Source: Dolomedes plantarius (lineage: Eukaryota > Arthropoda > Arachnida > Araneae > Dolomedidae). Taken from it: a stretch of DNA of 64,000 nt. Below are positions 47,190 through 60,400 of this stretch, in pieces. The stretch's first letter is position 1. Each line of letters opens with the position of its first letter. Both the position numbers and the translations under genes were made by a program. The stretch is from positions 129,532,151-129,596,150 of the forward strand of contig OU015498.1 in the NCBI GenBank assembly GCA_907164885.2, given 5' to 3'. Below the pieces are notes generated by a model that worked only from the letters and a program-made list of their open reading frames with translations, was not told where the DNA came from and did no database searches.

Positions 47190-48700
47190 TTACATACAAG
47201 CAGAGTAATACTAATCGAATTCACAGTCACAATATTTGAGATTTTTTTAGAGTCATTTTATACCCTCCATGCGAATTTCAACCTGTATTACGAGCGCAAT
47301 ATATTTGCAAACGCAGCTGCAAGTTTAATCATTTGATAAACCACACGTAAGTTGAAATTCGGGTCAATCAATCAATTCTTTCTTGGTGCTGCAATTTCGA
47401 TGAACAGCAGTGTTTCTTAGTGAAAATTGCTACTAATTTTAATACAAAAATTATTCCTTTTTGTACAACCGATATTTTAATTGTATTTGATTTAACTGCT
47501 AATATTTATCACGTTGTATTACTATGCATGATTTTTTTATGATCGTAATTTGTATCGTACTTCATAATATGTCTGATCCCCTTTTGGGGTTACACAAAAA
47601 TTATTTTTGCAGTTAATAACTATTGTCATTCATCTAACCGTAGCATAAATATATAGAGAAAAGAACTCTCTAAAACAATGAATTAAATGATTCATTTTTA
47701 AAATTAGCTTCCGGGTAATTTTCCTTGTGAAACATCTTGCAGTATAATTAATTATTATCTTTTTAACAAAGTATAACATGTTTATGACTTCTAAGGTCTT
47801 TACTTCTGAAAATTTCTTCTGCAAATCTCCATTTATTGAAAATCAGTTTGTGAATGACACATTTATCATTTGAAAAATGTTGTCAGTAGAATAGAAACCT
47901 TTATTCTCTCCAACTTATACACATCCGTACTTCACAGAATGTCAAATTTAGATAACATTTTAGTTATTTTATTTTGCATCCATGGTCGTTGTCCAAGAAA
48001 AAGAAAAAGATAAAATATTAACGCCAATCGAAAGACAGACAATTACTTTGTGTTAAAAAAATGTATTGCCCTTTATATATGACAGAAAGTTGCAGCATTA
48101 AGTGGAACTTTCTTTTATCCGCAGAATTAGTTTGTGTGATGTTGTATTATCACAATAGAGATTGTTCTCCCGAAATGAGATTTATGTCGAATGTCTTATC
48201 GGAAACATAAATGAAATTATTTTCTTTAACGAAAAGCTGTTTTAGGATAAATGGAAAACTTATTTCGCCGCTTCGGGAAACATTCATGTAAGTGATTTAT
48301 TACACTAGGAGATATAATTGATGCAAATAGTAACAATGCACAATGGAAACATTCATAAATGTTCTCTAACAACAATATCTCGACGACAGAAAAATATTAG
48401 ATTTATGAATTCACGTATTTTAGAATGCTTTACGAGGCATGTATTATAAATACATCGTAATTCTTGTAGGAATGTTTACTATAAATTCAGCCCCTACTAG
48501 ACGGAGGGAAAGATTCCCAAAACGCGAGTGAGGCAATTTAGGACCAAGATGGGGGCATAGCATATGATTTAGGAGTCCTGTAAGAAAATTTTCCTAGTCC
48601 CTCCCTAGGCTTACAACTTCCTTGTACAGAATAACTTTTTTTAGGCATATCTTCTTCATGTGAGTAAACAGCATGAAAATATTTGATGAAACTGGCGTTA
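47190..48700. other. Non-coding; one dispersed repeat copy
   Basis: Holds the fifth member of the same-orientation repeat (48000-48240). The frame at 47630-47824 has no support. Confidence 0.45.
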
Positions 48701-48701
48701 A

Positions 48702-48758
48702 CTACATAATCAATGTAAAGCTTTAGCGCTTCTACATTGATTATGTAGAAGCGCTAAA
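48702..48758. repeat. Two interlocked perfect palindromes
   Basis: CTACATAATCAATGTA (48702) is inverted at 48733-48748, and TTTAGCGCTTCTACAT (48722) is inverted at 48743-48758. The arms overlap, so only one hairpin can form at a time. Confidence 0.9.
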
Positions 48759-48759
48759 T

Positions 48760-51153
48760 GTTATAATTCACCGCGGTGTGTGGTCGAGAGACAGTCAATA
48801 ATAGAAGTCTTATAACAACTCCAGAGGCAAAAGATAAATAAAGACTTGAGGAACACTAAAGTGGCGTAAAATAAAAGCTGTCTGTGTGGCCATTCATAGC
48901 GATCAAAAGACCATAAATATTGCAAGATTGATAGGGACGTTATTTTATGGCCCACAATAAAACTTTCAGATAATGGTCAAAGTGGTATCTCACACAAAAA
49001 TTATGGTGGGGAGGTACTTGGTAGACTGTGAACATGAGCATTGAAATAAGGGACCAATTGGGGCAGGAACTGCTAAGAAAAAGGCAGCCGACTGTTAAAT
49101 GAGAGAAAAAGGAGCGGGCCAAAATGGTCCCGGTAAACAGTCAACATTCCCTCCAATAAAAACAAGGGGAGAAGGTCGATAGGTCTTGAGGAAGTTCCTG
49201 GAATCCGACATGATGATGCTGAATATGACATGATGTGGGCACCTGTCAACGAAATCATTTATCGTTGTATTCTTCAACAGTAGTGCCTCCCGAAAGATCG
49301 TAGAAATAATTGCCTTGACAGAATATTTTGTCTCTGCTTCTGATTCCTCATGTATTAAGTGATAATATGAATGGGAACCTTATTCCATTATTAATTTCAC
49401 TTTAAAACAATTTTTAGTATTGTATAATAAATGTATGATAAAGGCCAATTCTCTATGTTTCCTTTCTTGCCCCAAAGCATGCACGCATAAATTTATTAAG
49501 GTTCTATTACAACCTATAAATCAGTTTCATAGTCTATTAGTGTGGTTATTTTCAACTCTACGGTTATTTGTTCAAGACTGGTGTGAAACATTTAGCTTAC
49601 TTTGAAGTGAAACTTTAATCTGAAAAACTGCTCAGAGATAGTTCAAATTACATCAAAACTTCTGTAGGTCAAGAGCACTAAAAGAATTTTTTTTTAATCT
49701 TACAACTTAAGGGTAGGAAAGGCTAAAAATACTCAATGTGCTTTATTGCGATGTTTGTATGAATTTTAAATTTTTAATTATATTCAGCAGAAAAAATAAA
49801 TTAATACATACCGGTAATAAATTAGGTAAATCATGAACAAATTAATTTCCCACTCTTTTTAGTTTTTTTAAGTACTCTTCAAGCTTCAATACGTGTGCAA
49901 AGTACTGTTTAATTTTGATTAAAACGAACACTTATAAGAAAAATTAACTTTTTTCTCTAAATTTTTAATATTCTGAATTCAGTATCTGTAATTCTGGAAA
50001 TGAAGTAGGTAAACATGGAATTCAGGTAAGATAATGCCGGCTGTTTTTAGAGCCACATAGTTAAATCATTGCCCCTTCCCCTTTATTTTCTTAAAATCTG
50101 AAGAGTCCTTTGAGATACAGGATGAAGCATCTTTATAGCTTGATTCAAAATAGGCGGGGAATCAGTACGTCTTACTAAACATTCATTCTCTTATCTTCGT
50201 TTATCTTTCTTAAACCTACCCCCAGTCATCCGGAGTAGAATCTGAGTTAGTGATGAGTAAACGAAGATTTCATTTCACTATAGACAACAAGGGCTAAATG
50301 GGACTCAAGAAAGTAGCTGTCTAACGATATTGGTGATTTATCCGATACAACGAGATTTTACTGCGCGTTCTCTCCGATTGCAAATAAAAAAATTTATTCA
50401 CAATTGTTTTCGTAGTTAAAGTGATCTGCCTCTTTAAAGCCTAGTATTAATATACAGTTATCAATCTGTCGTCAGTGTAAATTTACATATCGAAAATTTC
50501 TTTTACTGTAGGATAGCAATCCCACATTGTTTGCTTATGGCAATCAATATTGTTTCCTTTTTCCTGGATCCGTTAGGATTGAATAAGAATCTCTTCAGAA
50601 AGTTCACACAAAATAAATTTATTATTTTGTAAATTCTTCAAGCGTATACACAAATTGAAACATAAAAGACGTAACAACTGTCTTCTATACAGCAGAAAAT
50701 TCTAATCGCCAAACCAATCAATATCGCCATCAATATCGCCAAACCTGGTGACCAAAATAAATCACTAAATCCGTCGCCAATTTGGCAATAACACTCATAT
50801 TTGGATAGATTCCCATAGACTCCCATGTTAAATACATAGCTATAGGAGCTCTTCCATAGAAGCCATTTTAACGAAATAACATGCAATGTATACAAAATTC
50901 GTAACAATATTGACTTGAGGTGACCATTCTAATGTACCTTTATAAGATCGAATTAACTACCTTCGCACGAAGAGTTCTTTTGGCAATGTTGTTCCCACCG
51001 CAGCCATCAGATTAAAGCCGGGCAGTACCTTACAACGCTGCATTGATGAGGGGTATAAATGTGCTCCTGGATATTCCAAGAGACAGAGTTAGTAGCAAAT
51101 AAAATCAAGTTTTCTAATGCAAAAAGGAACTTGATAACTTTACAGGAAAAAAA
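48760..51153. other. Non-coding, nothing recognised
   Basis: No recognisable frame, transposon end or SINE box. The minus-strand frame at 50638-50907 lacks splice support; 48860-49310 is GC-richer but matches nothing I know. Confidence 0.4.
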
Positions 51154-51273
51154 ACTAAATTCTTGAACGTAACTTAACTACCACACCTATACAAACACAT
51201 CTCTGTAGTAACCACTAAATTCTTGAACGTAACTTAACTAGCACACCTGTATAAGCACATCTCTATAGATACC
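51154..51273 (+). repeat. Tandem duplication, two 60-bp units
   Basis: ACTAAATTCTTGAACGTAAC begins units at 51154 and 51214; they differ at only a few positions. Confidence 0.95.
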
Positions 51274-51279
51274 ACTTGT

Positions 51280-53605
51280 TTTTTACACTAATCTTTGTTG
51301 TTCATACATTCATAATCCTTAGTGCATTTTCAGGGGTAGAAGCACCATCGTAACCGGTTCTGCTATGATGAATATGCGATGATGAATTTAAAATAAAGTA
51401 AGCATTCCGGGATTACAATACGAAAGAATATACTTTACATTAAAAATAAATCCTGTCTAAGAAAAGTTCAAAACAGAAGAGTTAAAATCTCTAAAAGTAA
51501 GAATGAAACGACGTATCTAAAACTAAGAAACGGGTATTTCAGTAAGCTCTTCAGAAAATGTCAGGCAATTTAAGAATGTTTCTGACATTACTTTATCCAA
51601 AAAATAAAATAGCAATGTCGTTACTTTTAGTTCTTAACTTCCGTGACTTCCTCCGACAACAGTTTTCTTTTATTGAAAAACAGTTTGTGTGAGATGTGTT
51701 TATTTATGTTGAACAAGAATTATTGGACACATAATATTTCTAATGCGTGTTTCTTTTTTTTTAGGATAAGTGTCTCCAAAAAATAAATTCTACTTTATGC
51801 CGTTTCTTAAATCAAGACAAATCTTTTTTATCTGGGAAACATGTTGTGAATTCACAGTTCCCAAAATATCTTTTAAGTAAGTGACATTTATGTGTTTTGT
51901 TTTATAAATTTACTTTTCTATCTACCCAGTGATTCTGGCATACAAGAAAATGAAAAAATTCGGAGTAATGCTCACCAGAAAACAGGCAATTAATTTAGGC
52001 AACAGAGAAAAAAAATATTGGCATTCTTTTTATACATATATGATATCAAAGTCAGCATAAAACAGAATTCTTTTCTTTTATGGATGAGTTTCAAAGAACT
52101 TTTTATGCTGGATTTTCTAACTATTTGTTTTATTATCCAAAAAGGAGAATAATAGTCCTCGAAAAGAAATACTCTGTTTCTCTTTAAAGATAGCAACATA
52201 CACAAATAAGTTAAAGCATACACTATAATCAAATGTGGATTTAGCTGAAATAATTAGTAAGTTAATAACAACTTTAACGAAAAAATACCATATCACATCT
52301 TTCCATATTTCACATTAACTAAGAAATTAATTAATAGATTTTATTGCAAAAGATTGCTTTTGATTTCTAGCTATGAATTGTTCAAGACATTCCATGACAG
52401 AATTTATAAGATTCAAACCCATTGTAAGTGTTGATACTCTCGTGGATAGGTTGCAAACACATGCATATGAATCTTTTCGAATCCTTATCCTACCAATTGT
52501 GTAATAGATTCATCGTTGAGTGTTTGTATTGTACTGTTCGTTTTTCAAACCACCTGCTCGGACACAACTAAGCTTCAATTTAATTTCCACAGAATCTGTC
52601 TCTAATCAACAGAGTCCTGAAGGATTTCGTTATTTATAGTTTTAGGCGGAAATGCTTTTTTTACTATCAGATATTAACAGTTTATTTGGAGTAGCAGATT
52701 GTATAACAACAGCATAAAATTTGGAGGATTCATGTCGACTACTTCCGTCTCCTCCCCCCCCCCACACACACATATCTTAGAATGAAACGGTCCTGGCAAT
52801 GGTATAATTATATTTGTTATTATTATTATTATTATTATTATCTTTAAGAAGATATATAAGTATTTCCCCGTTTTCAAAGAAACATATATGATACATTGTG
52901 CAATTATTCTAAATAACCTGATTAACAGGATTTTATAATTAGGGTACTAACTTTTACGGATTTTTTCCTTCCATAGGTATCTAATATGAGGCAGTTTATA
53001 ACATTTTTAAACAATGTTGTTGCCATTTTACTACAAAAATATGTGAATGTGGAAGTCTGTGATCAGTCGAAGTTTCTGTTTTTCAATTTTCGTCAGCTGT
53101 TTACTCTATGGTTTCTCTGGAACCTATCAAATATTTGCTTCAGTGTTTTTTGATATGAGATTGAAATTTCAATAAGAACAATTTTAGTATTAAAATCGAC
53201 ATATATTTATTAACGAATAAATATTCTAGGGACATCTTAAAATAACGCGGTCTGAAAACTATTGTCCAGCTCTCAGCAAACTAGTTTGTATCCTCAGACT
53301 TCAGCTGGAGTCACAGATATGCATATTGAGTAAGGTCTATCAACAAGTTATAAACTCAGTAAGTTGCTTCGAGTATCAGATTTCTTCAAAACTACTTTGT
53401 TAAAAATATGGAATAAAGAAATTAAAATTCCGGCAGGACATTATCTCCCTAAGTTTATTGAAATGTACTTGTCTTTCTACAATGTCTTTTGGCCCTTGTC
53501 CTTTTTACTTAGATGTTAACGTTCAAACGGATATTAATACCTGTATTAAGACTACAAATGTTGTTTTGTGTGTACAATGGCGGCTCCATGGTGGGGGGGG
53601 GGGAA
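51280..53605. other. Non-coding; repeat copy and (ATT)n
   Basis: Includes the sixth same-orientation repeat copy (51880-52100), a C9 run at about 52747 and an (ATT)n tract at about 52815-52841. No gene recognised. Confidence 0.45.
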
Positions 53606-53938
53606 TTGTATAATAATTCTGTATTATACAGTAGTCTCTCTTTGCAGCCACTACTTAGAAGGGGGTGGCTTCCGACCCCTTGGACACGACTACATTCTAA
53701 CCCCTATATCCCCCCCAAGGGGATTTGAAATGTGGGTGTGAGAGAATCGAACTGACTCTCAAAGAGGGGTTGCGCGAATACCATGCTGTTTGGTATTTCG
53801 TTGTCAGAGGGTGACTCCGGTATGGACAGATCAAGCTGCCCAGGTAAAAATTCGAGGCGATCCAGCTGAATCGCTCGGGTTGAAATCGAAAAGTGCTGTT
53901 GCATAAAAGTGTATATTATTTGTATAATAATTCTGTAT
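53606..53938. mobile_element. Insertion flanked by a 19-bp direct repeat, possible retroposon
   Basis: TTGTATAATAATTCTGTAT occurs exactly at 53606-53624 and 53920-53938. The 295 bp between them are GC-richer than the surroundings. On the minus strand they contain CAGTTCGATTCTC, a good Pol III box B, with CATGGTATTCGCGCAACC upstream as a poor box A. A target duplication of this length fits LINE-mediated retroposition, so this may be an old SINE. Confidence 0.55.
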
Positions 53939-53939
53939 A

Positions 53940-55130
53940 TGTTAAAGGTTGTAGATTTTAAATGTTTCGTGTGTGTTTAATTGACGGAAAATTACAGTAA
54001 ATGGCCTTTACCTATTGTCTAGAACCTGTGTGCTTTCTAAAAACTTATCTAGCTTCATCTGCGCGTAAAACATAAGTTAAAATCTGAAAAGCAAATTTTA
54101 GAACGTTAATGAGGGCAGCATATTTTTATGATTTTAATTGCTAGTTGTACTAAAATCATAAATGGGGTTTCTGAAGCAGTTGTCTTTCATATGACCCATT
54201 TGAAAGACTATGCTTCGTATAAATCAATAAATTTGAAGCATAATTTCTCAAAAGAAATCCTCTATAATGTTAATTTTTAAAGGTTAATGATACATAAACG
54301 AGATGTTTTATTGTTTTTTTTCAAGTAACATTTAGAAACTTGAAAGTCTGTTAAAACATTATACGCTATTTAAATATATTACGATATTCTTTAAGCTATT
54401 CCTTACTATTATCCTGAGATTGAGAATTTAACATAGAATAAATTGTTGGAATGTTATAAACTCTTCTTTACCTCATAAAGAGTAGAAAAGAAGTTCAAAA
54501 ATTGAATATGATAATAGCTATTTCATGCTTAAATGTTAAACGTGGTATATTTTAATATATGATGATGATGTAATAATATTTTTTTCTAATTAAAAAAAGG
54601 AAACTAAATATTCGAAAAAATTTAAGTTGATAAGGTTAATATGTTGGCTCAAATAACCATAAAGAGAAAATATTTTATGTACCATGTATGTTTGATCGGA
54701 TTAAAAATATCACTAACATGCGGAAAGAACAGAACCTAGACATTTATTAATGTTTTTCCATTACTTTGTGAACTCATCCGTAGTTTATCGTGTCATGTAA
54801 TAAAACGCTAAAAGTGATGAAAAGAAAAAAAATTCTATGGCCCGTTTTTCATACTTTACTTTAAAATATAAATATTTAATCCTTCACGTTATTACGATAT
54901 TAATACATGATAAGATGTTGTTAATTATCTTTTATAAAAAATCGGGGGTTTACAATGCTTGTTTTACACAAACAAAAAAATTATTGAAATTTATCTCAAG
55001 GTATTTAAGATGAGGAACTCAAAATCTAAAAACATGTGAAGAGAACTGATTTTTATTCAATGCTAAGATATAACTATTTTAATTTCGCGGGTTATTAACG
55101 TAGGATTACTTATCGTTGCTTACCTTATTT
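53940..55130. other. AT-rich, nothing recognised
   Basis: No frame above 60 codons with support, and no repeat end was seen. Confidence 0.5.
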
Positions 55131-55205
55131 GTATGTATATATGTATGTGTTATGTATGTATGTATATATGTATGTGTTATGTATATATGTATATATATAT
55201 ATTGT
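55131..55205 (+). repeat. GTAT-type minisatellite
   Basis: Units of GTATGTATATATGTATGTGT repeat imperfectly and run into (TA)n. Confidence 0.9.
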
Positions 55206-56660
55206 GATGGTGGTGGACTCTCTACTTAACCCCCGGTATTATATATGAAATATGGTGAAGTTTCGTTACAGATTTGAACGAATATTTACCAGAGGCGATA
55301 TCAAGTCCGTCGATCAAGAGCCTTGCCTGTAGTAAAGCGCTTTAAATAAAAAAGCTGGTTGTATTACATGTTTGTGATAGAAGTCGGAATCGAATTTAAC
55401 GCCGACAGATAATTATAGGGTGGAGAGATGTTATTTATAACGTAGCCCGTTGCAAGACAGTTTTATGAGGCTTGAATATGTGAAAGTCTGAGATTGAGAT
55501 ACAGATAAGATGACTGGAACCGAAAGGTGACGTTATGTTACAAAAGACCTTGTGTTATATTTATGGCAGTATGGATTGTAAAATAACCACGTGGAAAACC
55601 TGGGTGGTCACAAGGACAGGCAATGAGGGCGTAGTGTAATTGGGTTCAGAAGCCAATAAGAAAGTGAGAGAGGAAGAAAAGCAAATGAAAATATTCCTGT
55701 GTTCGGAATGGCTGGAGAAGTTTATGAGAGGGTGGAGTCAATGGAGAGAGAGGGTATAAAGATAAAATATTTAGAAGAGGTTTTTGAAAAATAGGGAGAA
55801 GAGTCTTGATCGGGGGAAGCAGTAGGTTCCCCATCCCCAGCAGTACTTTGAAGTTATTTGAGTGGACCTGACAGTTCCAAGTTTACCCGTTCCGGCGACT
55901 GTTTGGGTGGAGAGAAGAGCTCCCCATATTCATGAAATAACTTTTAGAAAACGACTGCGTCGGCTAAGTGACATAGAGAGGCCCGGATTTGAATTGCCGT
56001 AAAGACGAAGAGACCCAGTAGAAGGCCAAAGCGCATGGTCAGAATTTAAGGTGAAGGAGAGACCAACATCTAGTGCCACGACGAGAAGTGATCCCCATCA
56101 CGAAAGAAATAGTGAGAGTTCCACGACAAGGAGAGACCGACGTCCAGTGCAACGAGGAGAAGTGATCCCCATCTCGAAAGAAATAGTGAGAATTCCACGA
56201 CAAGGAGTAACAGACGCCCAGCACAACGACTTAGCGTGTTCCCCATCTCGAAGCAAGCAGTGATCGCCCCATGCCCAGTGAAGCAGTCTGACCCCAAACC
56301 CTCAGCGAGGCGAGCAGTTCAAAAATAGCAAATAACTAGATGAAGTGAATTGGGGTGAGTGTTGAATCTGATTTTGATCTGTTCAGTTCCAGTTTGAGCT
56401 AGGTAAATTTGATTTATTGTAAGGGCTGAGAGTTTAGTGAGATAGTGTTTAGTGTTAAAGCAATATATAAGTTTCTTTGGTTTTTGCTCGGGACGCTCCC
56501 TAACTTTTGCAAAGTAGTAGTGAATACAATTGTGAGAGATAAGTATATTGTGCATTAATTTTGAAAATGAAAGATTTTCTATACTTGTAAATATTAAGCA
56601 TATGTAAATAAACTAAGTTTTTTTAAATTTAAAATCTACTAGTTTGTCTAATTGAAGATT
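55202..56660 (+). repeat. LTR-like segment (solo or 5' LTR), tentative
   Basis: Starts TGTGATGGTGGTGGAC, carries GGGTATAAAG at about 55749-55758 and AATAAA near 56604, and has a transcribed-looking GC-richer middle. This is the U3-R-U5 order, but the right end and a primer-binding site are not clear and no pol follows. Confidence 0.35.
56057..56272 (+). repeat. Three 72-bp tandem units
   Basis: Units start at 56057, 56129 and 56201 (GGAGAGACC.AC.TC.AGTGC..CGA). The third is more diverged. Because 72 is a multiple of three, the frame at 56051-56263 stays open through all units, but nothing else supports coding. Confidence 0.9.
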
Positions 56661-57411
56661 TTGGTGTTAAATTACCTGATTTCAAAATGAGAATAGTTTA
56701 ATTGGTTGTTTCTGGCAAAACAGTTGTTCGTTTGCTAAATTTGACATCCAGAGCTTTGGGTAGTATTAAAATAAATAATTTAAAACTCAACGCACCCAAC
56801 TAATCCATTTTTTTTAAATATAAGTACTAACCCTAAATAATTTGCGATACACGCCCAACCAACTAAAGCTGGATGGTGCAACACGACAGTGCCGGCTGTC
56901 TATGAACAGTAAACAGACGAACAACGAGGACTAGAGTGCACGTAGTTTCTGGACTGAGAGCGGTTGTTCCAGACGTATGCAGTTGAAGGAGAACCGGTTT
57001 GGACGGGTCTCGGCTTGAGGTGGCCAGAGAGAGAAGTCGGCAGACAGAGAAGGACAGGGGTCCGGCGATGACAGAGGACGACTTTTTTTCGGACCAGCTG
57101 GATATTCGCGGGCCGTTGAGCCGCTTGGAAAGTGATTGCGATTTTTTGGCCGGAGTGCCTTACACGTGTGATTGTAGATTTGGCTGGAGACCATGAATGC
57201 ACTGGAGGTGCAAAACTCAATTAATGTCATACTTTGTAAATACGCTAGTAGAAAAAATTAGTTTTTTACGTTCATAAGCCAGCGCATTCTCAGTGATTTC
57301 TGAGGGAACAGGACGGGTAGAACTTTGCCATAGTTCGGCTTGCGATCCGAATAGACTGGGAAGGGAAGTCGAGTTGCCCAGTTTATGATTGTGTGTGTGT
57401 GTGTGAGTCAG
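56661..57411. other. Non-coding, one GC-richer stretch
   Basis: 56880-57210 is clearly GC-richer, with overlapping open frames on both strands; it resembles LTR leader sequence in composition but has no definable ends. Confidence 0.35.
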
Positions 57412-57449
57412 TCAGTCAGTGAGTGAGAGAGAGAGAGAGAGAGAGAGAG
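57412..57449. repeat. (GA)n microsatellite after (GT)n
   Basis: GTGTGTGTGTGTGAG, GTCAGTCAGTCAG, then about 26 bp of GA. Confidence 0.95.
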
Positions 57450-57453
57450 TCAG

Positions 57454-57627
57454 TCAAAATTTTGACGCATTTTCGTACTTTTCTGTTTAATTGTTTACTG
57501 CTTCCCAAGGGATACAGACTGGGTTTGGCACGCTGCAAAAATTATAACTCGTGCGAAAGACGGTTTTAGCGTGTAAAATTTTGCTTTCCGGAGGACCATC
57601 ATGGAGGAACGTAATCCTATGTTAAAA
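57454..57627 (+). repeat. Dispersed repeat, copy 2 of 2
   Basis: About 90% similar by eye to 21189-21355 and again directly after a microsatellite. Confidence 0.85.
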
Positions 57628-57908
57628 GACCAAGCGACAATTTTTGAACAGTAGTAATGCTTAATCGAACTGATCTGAATCGTTTTGAATACATCTATAC
57701 AAAACAAAATTAAATTTAAAACTAAAGAACTGAACCGTAAAGCATGTATTATAATTATCTCAATTTTTTTATTTAATATTATTTATGTTTCATAAATCAT
57801 TTTATTTTATAAATAAAATATTTTATAAATAAAATTCATGTTTTATAATTGTTTGTAGTATAATTGTAAAACCATTTGGTTCTTTCTGTAGTACGCTGCG
57901 TCTACTGG

Positions 57909-58110
57909 GAACTGTTATATATATATATATAAAACAGTTCCGAAACTGACTGACTGACTGACATACATCGCACAGACCAAACCGCTGGATCTAAAGGACT
58001 GAAATTTTGCATGGCGATTCTTCTTATAGTGTAGGGGTGCACTAAGAGAGATTTTTGAAAAATTCTTCTTAGATTTTTTTAAAATTAAATTTTTAAGCTG
58101 TTTTTGTAAC
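57909..58110. repeat. Repeat end with palindromic (TA)n junction
   Basis: GGAACTGTTATATAT.. pairs with ..AAAACAGTTCC (57909-57942), then CTGACTGACTGACTGACATAC and GGACTGAAATTTTGCATGG, a style of arthropod repeat seen next to TA tracts. No protein. Confidence 0.5.
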
Positions 58111-58548
58111 ATTCTTTAAAATTTGCATTTAAAATAATAATCTGGGGGTTATAAAATTTATATCACGAGAAAGATCCTAAAAGTTCCTTAAAAATGAAAT
58201 CTTTACCTCCATTTTCTGAATTTTTGGTGAATTTTTAAAGATTAATTTTTATAATTTAATTTATTAAATGCTGATCACTTGGTTTCATTTCTTTTTTTTT
58301 ATACTTTAAATTAATTTATCGTCACGTGCATAACAACGAAATAGACACAAAAAAATTTCTTTCTAATGCGGCAGCCGATTGGCACTATACAAAAAATTAT
58401 TAAAATGCAGTAAAATAAATGTTCCTCAAACTGTACTATATTCTTTAGTATGTTCTATTAGATTTAATTTGAATATTTTCTTCTACATTATTTTGTCTAT
58501 AAAAGTATCCGTTACGATTTTTTTGTAAATATATTTTTTTCTTTTTTT

Positions 58549-58578
58549 ACATCAATTGCATACATTGATCGTTGTATT

Positions 58579-58667
<89 letters not shown>

Positions 58668-58702
58668 CATTAATTGCATACATTGACCGTTGTATTTAAT
58701 TT
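58549..58702 (+). repeat. Direct repeat flanking a (TA)n tract
   Basis: AATTGCATACATTGATCGTTGTATTTA-type sequence occurs before (58552-58580) and after (58671-58699) about 80 bp of TA (58582-58664). Confidence 0.9.
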
Positions 58703-60400
58703 GAATGTACTCAGTAGCGAAGTACGGATTTTCAGCTAGAAGCATATATAAAGTCATAAAATAAATGTTTCGATTAATTTTATTAACGTGCCGTTTCTAG
58801 CGTACACATTAGCTGTACTAAGGAGCACATATTGAAGTTCTATATATGTACCTAGACTTTTGTCTGTCGATTGGAATGCCAGGTTTTTAATCCAGTTTTT
58901 TTTATTCATTATAGGTGGCAGGAGGGTTGATGGTTTATTATTTTGCATATATCTGACTTTATATATACACGTTGTGTCTCACTCTTCATGATTATGTCAT
59001 AAATTTTGTGTATATCACTTTACGTAGTTATACATGTAATCGCCTATGCAATTATACATGTAAAAGTTCAACTATTTTTTGACATTGTTATACAATGTCA
59101 AATGCGCATTGCACAACTTTTTGTATTGCGCCAGATGATAACTCGAATGATGCACAACAAAATATCATAATAGAAGAATATGCATCGCTTCTTATATTTG
59201 CATCTTTCACAGCTTCTAAAAAAAAAGTTGTAATATTAATTCACCGACATCAATATTTCTGCATAAAGACAAGATATGGAATAATTAAGCAACATTTATC
59301 ACTTTTGATATTATCGTGTCCGTTCCGGGACACGGCTGGTGTTCAGCATTGCTTCACCTTTCTATCAAAAGATGGCAGCACCTGTAAAATTGTTTTGCTT
59401 GTTTGTTTAAAAATTATATTTATTATTTTTTAGAATTAATAGCTTAAAGATTAATGTTTAAATTGGTAAATTTCTTTCTTGATTTTTAAGAATTTTTGGA
59501 ATAATTTGTTTAAACATTTATTGCTTTAAACGTAATAGAACTTTTATTATTTATTCCCTTCATTGCAAAAAAAGACTGATGCCTGTTGGGTAATTTTCAA
59601 TCTGATTGTTTTTTGATATGATATTTCTAGGATTATGGTGGAATTTCTCTTGAAAACGCTTTTTGCTACTATTCTAAGTTATCCTATTCTTTCATTCTTT
59701 TGAGAAATTCGAATTATTTTTTTAAAAATCGGAACATCTAGGTTTTTTTTTTGTAAAATCGTATTATTGCATTTTATTTAAAACGTATTTATGGCAAATA
59801 ACTAATGGATTTCCTTAAACTATTCAACCACCATTTTTGGTAAGTAAATTCTAGCTTATTATTGAAAATTAATTCCCATTGCATCGCAGTTGTATTATTT
59901 ATAAATTTCATTAACAAAATAAATCTTATTTAACTAACTGGAAAGTTTTGCGTATTGATCTTTTCTCTATTCTTTATGTCAGTTATCAATTTTTCTCTAT
60001 TCTTAAATATTCTTAATGATCGTACAGCTGGTTCTTTCCTATTTAGGTTGTAAAATGGTTACAATCATTGAAGATACACTACTTTATTACACATAGTGAC
60101 AAACATATACAAATTCATGACTATTTACCAATAATCTATACATTTACTGCGTACACAACACAAAGAGGTAAGGATCCGCCATTACCCCCCCCCTTCTCCG
60201 AGCGACGTTCACGCCCTCTCGTGACCTATCACAAAGGCTTCTTCGCGGGCGGGATCTTCAAAATTATCAAAAGAAACAAATTGCTGCGATTTCCAACATC
60301 AAATCAGTTTTTCTTCGAGCCTGAATCCAAATTGTCATATTAACTGAAACTTTCCACGATTATTTTTCAAGCATTTTGAATTGGAAATTGTCCTAATCCC
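58703..60400. other. AT-rich, nothing recognised
   Basis: The 112-codon frame at 59095-59433 and the 91-codon frame at 60068-60343 show no known domain and no good splice signals. Confidence 0.4.

Larger units (their letters stand above)
33470..52200 (+). repeat. Six dispersed copies of one repeat, all in the same orientation
   Basis: Related blocks of about 250-450 bp at roughly 33470-33760, 36690-36960, 37070-37400, 43060-43375, 48000-48240 and 51880-52100. Shared order: GACATTTTGTCC.GTTTTATAAA, GGGATTAATGTCCATC, GCAATTACTTTG, TTCTTTTCAT, GTCATAATAGAG, GGAAAGGAAATACTG. No frame is conserved among them. It is either an old transposon family or the remains of a dispersed tandem duplication. 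Confidence 0.65.

Noticed and set aside
49073..49277. Two overlapping minus-strand frames that looked transposase-like
   Set aside because: No catalytic or DNA-binding motif could be matched in any frame.
50638..50907. 89-codon minus-strand frame with a hydrophobic stretch
   Set aside because: No start context, splice sites or family signal; low-complexity hydrophobic composition is common in AT-rich DNA.
56900..57230. Overlapping minus-strand frames of 99 and 106 codons
   Set aside because: Three frames are open across the same GC-rich stretch, which argues for composition rather than coding.
60068..60343. 91-codon plus-strand frame with a basic C-terminal half
   Set aside because: Contains a C-run artefact, no acceptor and no recognised domain.
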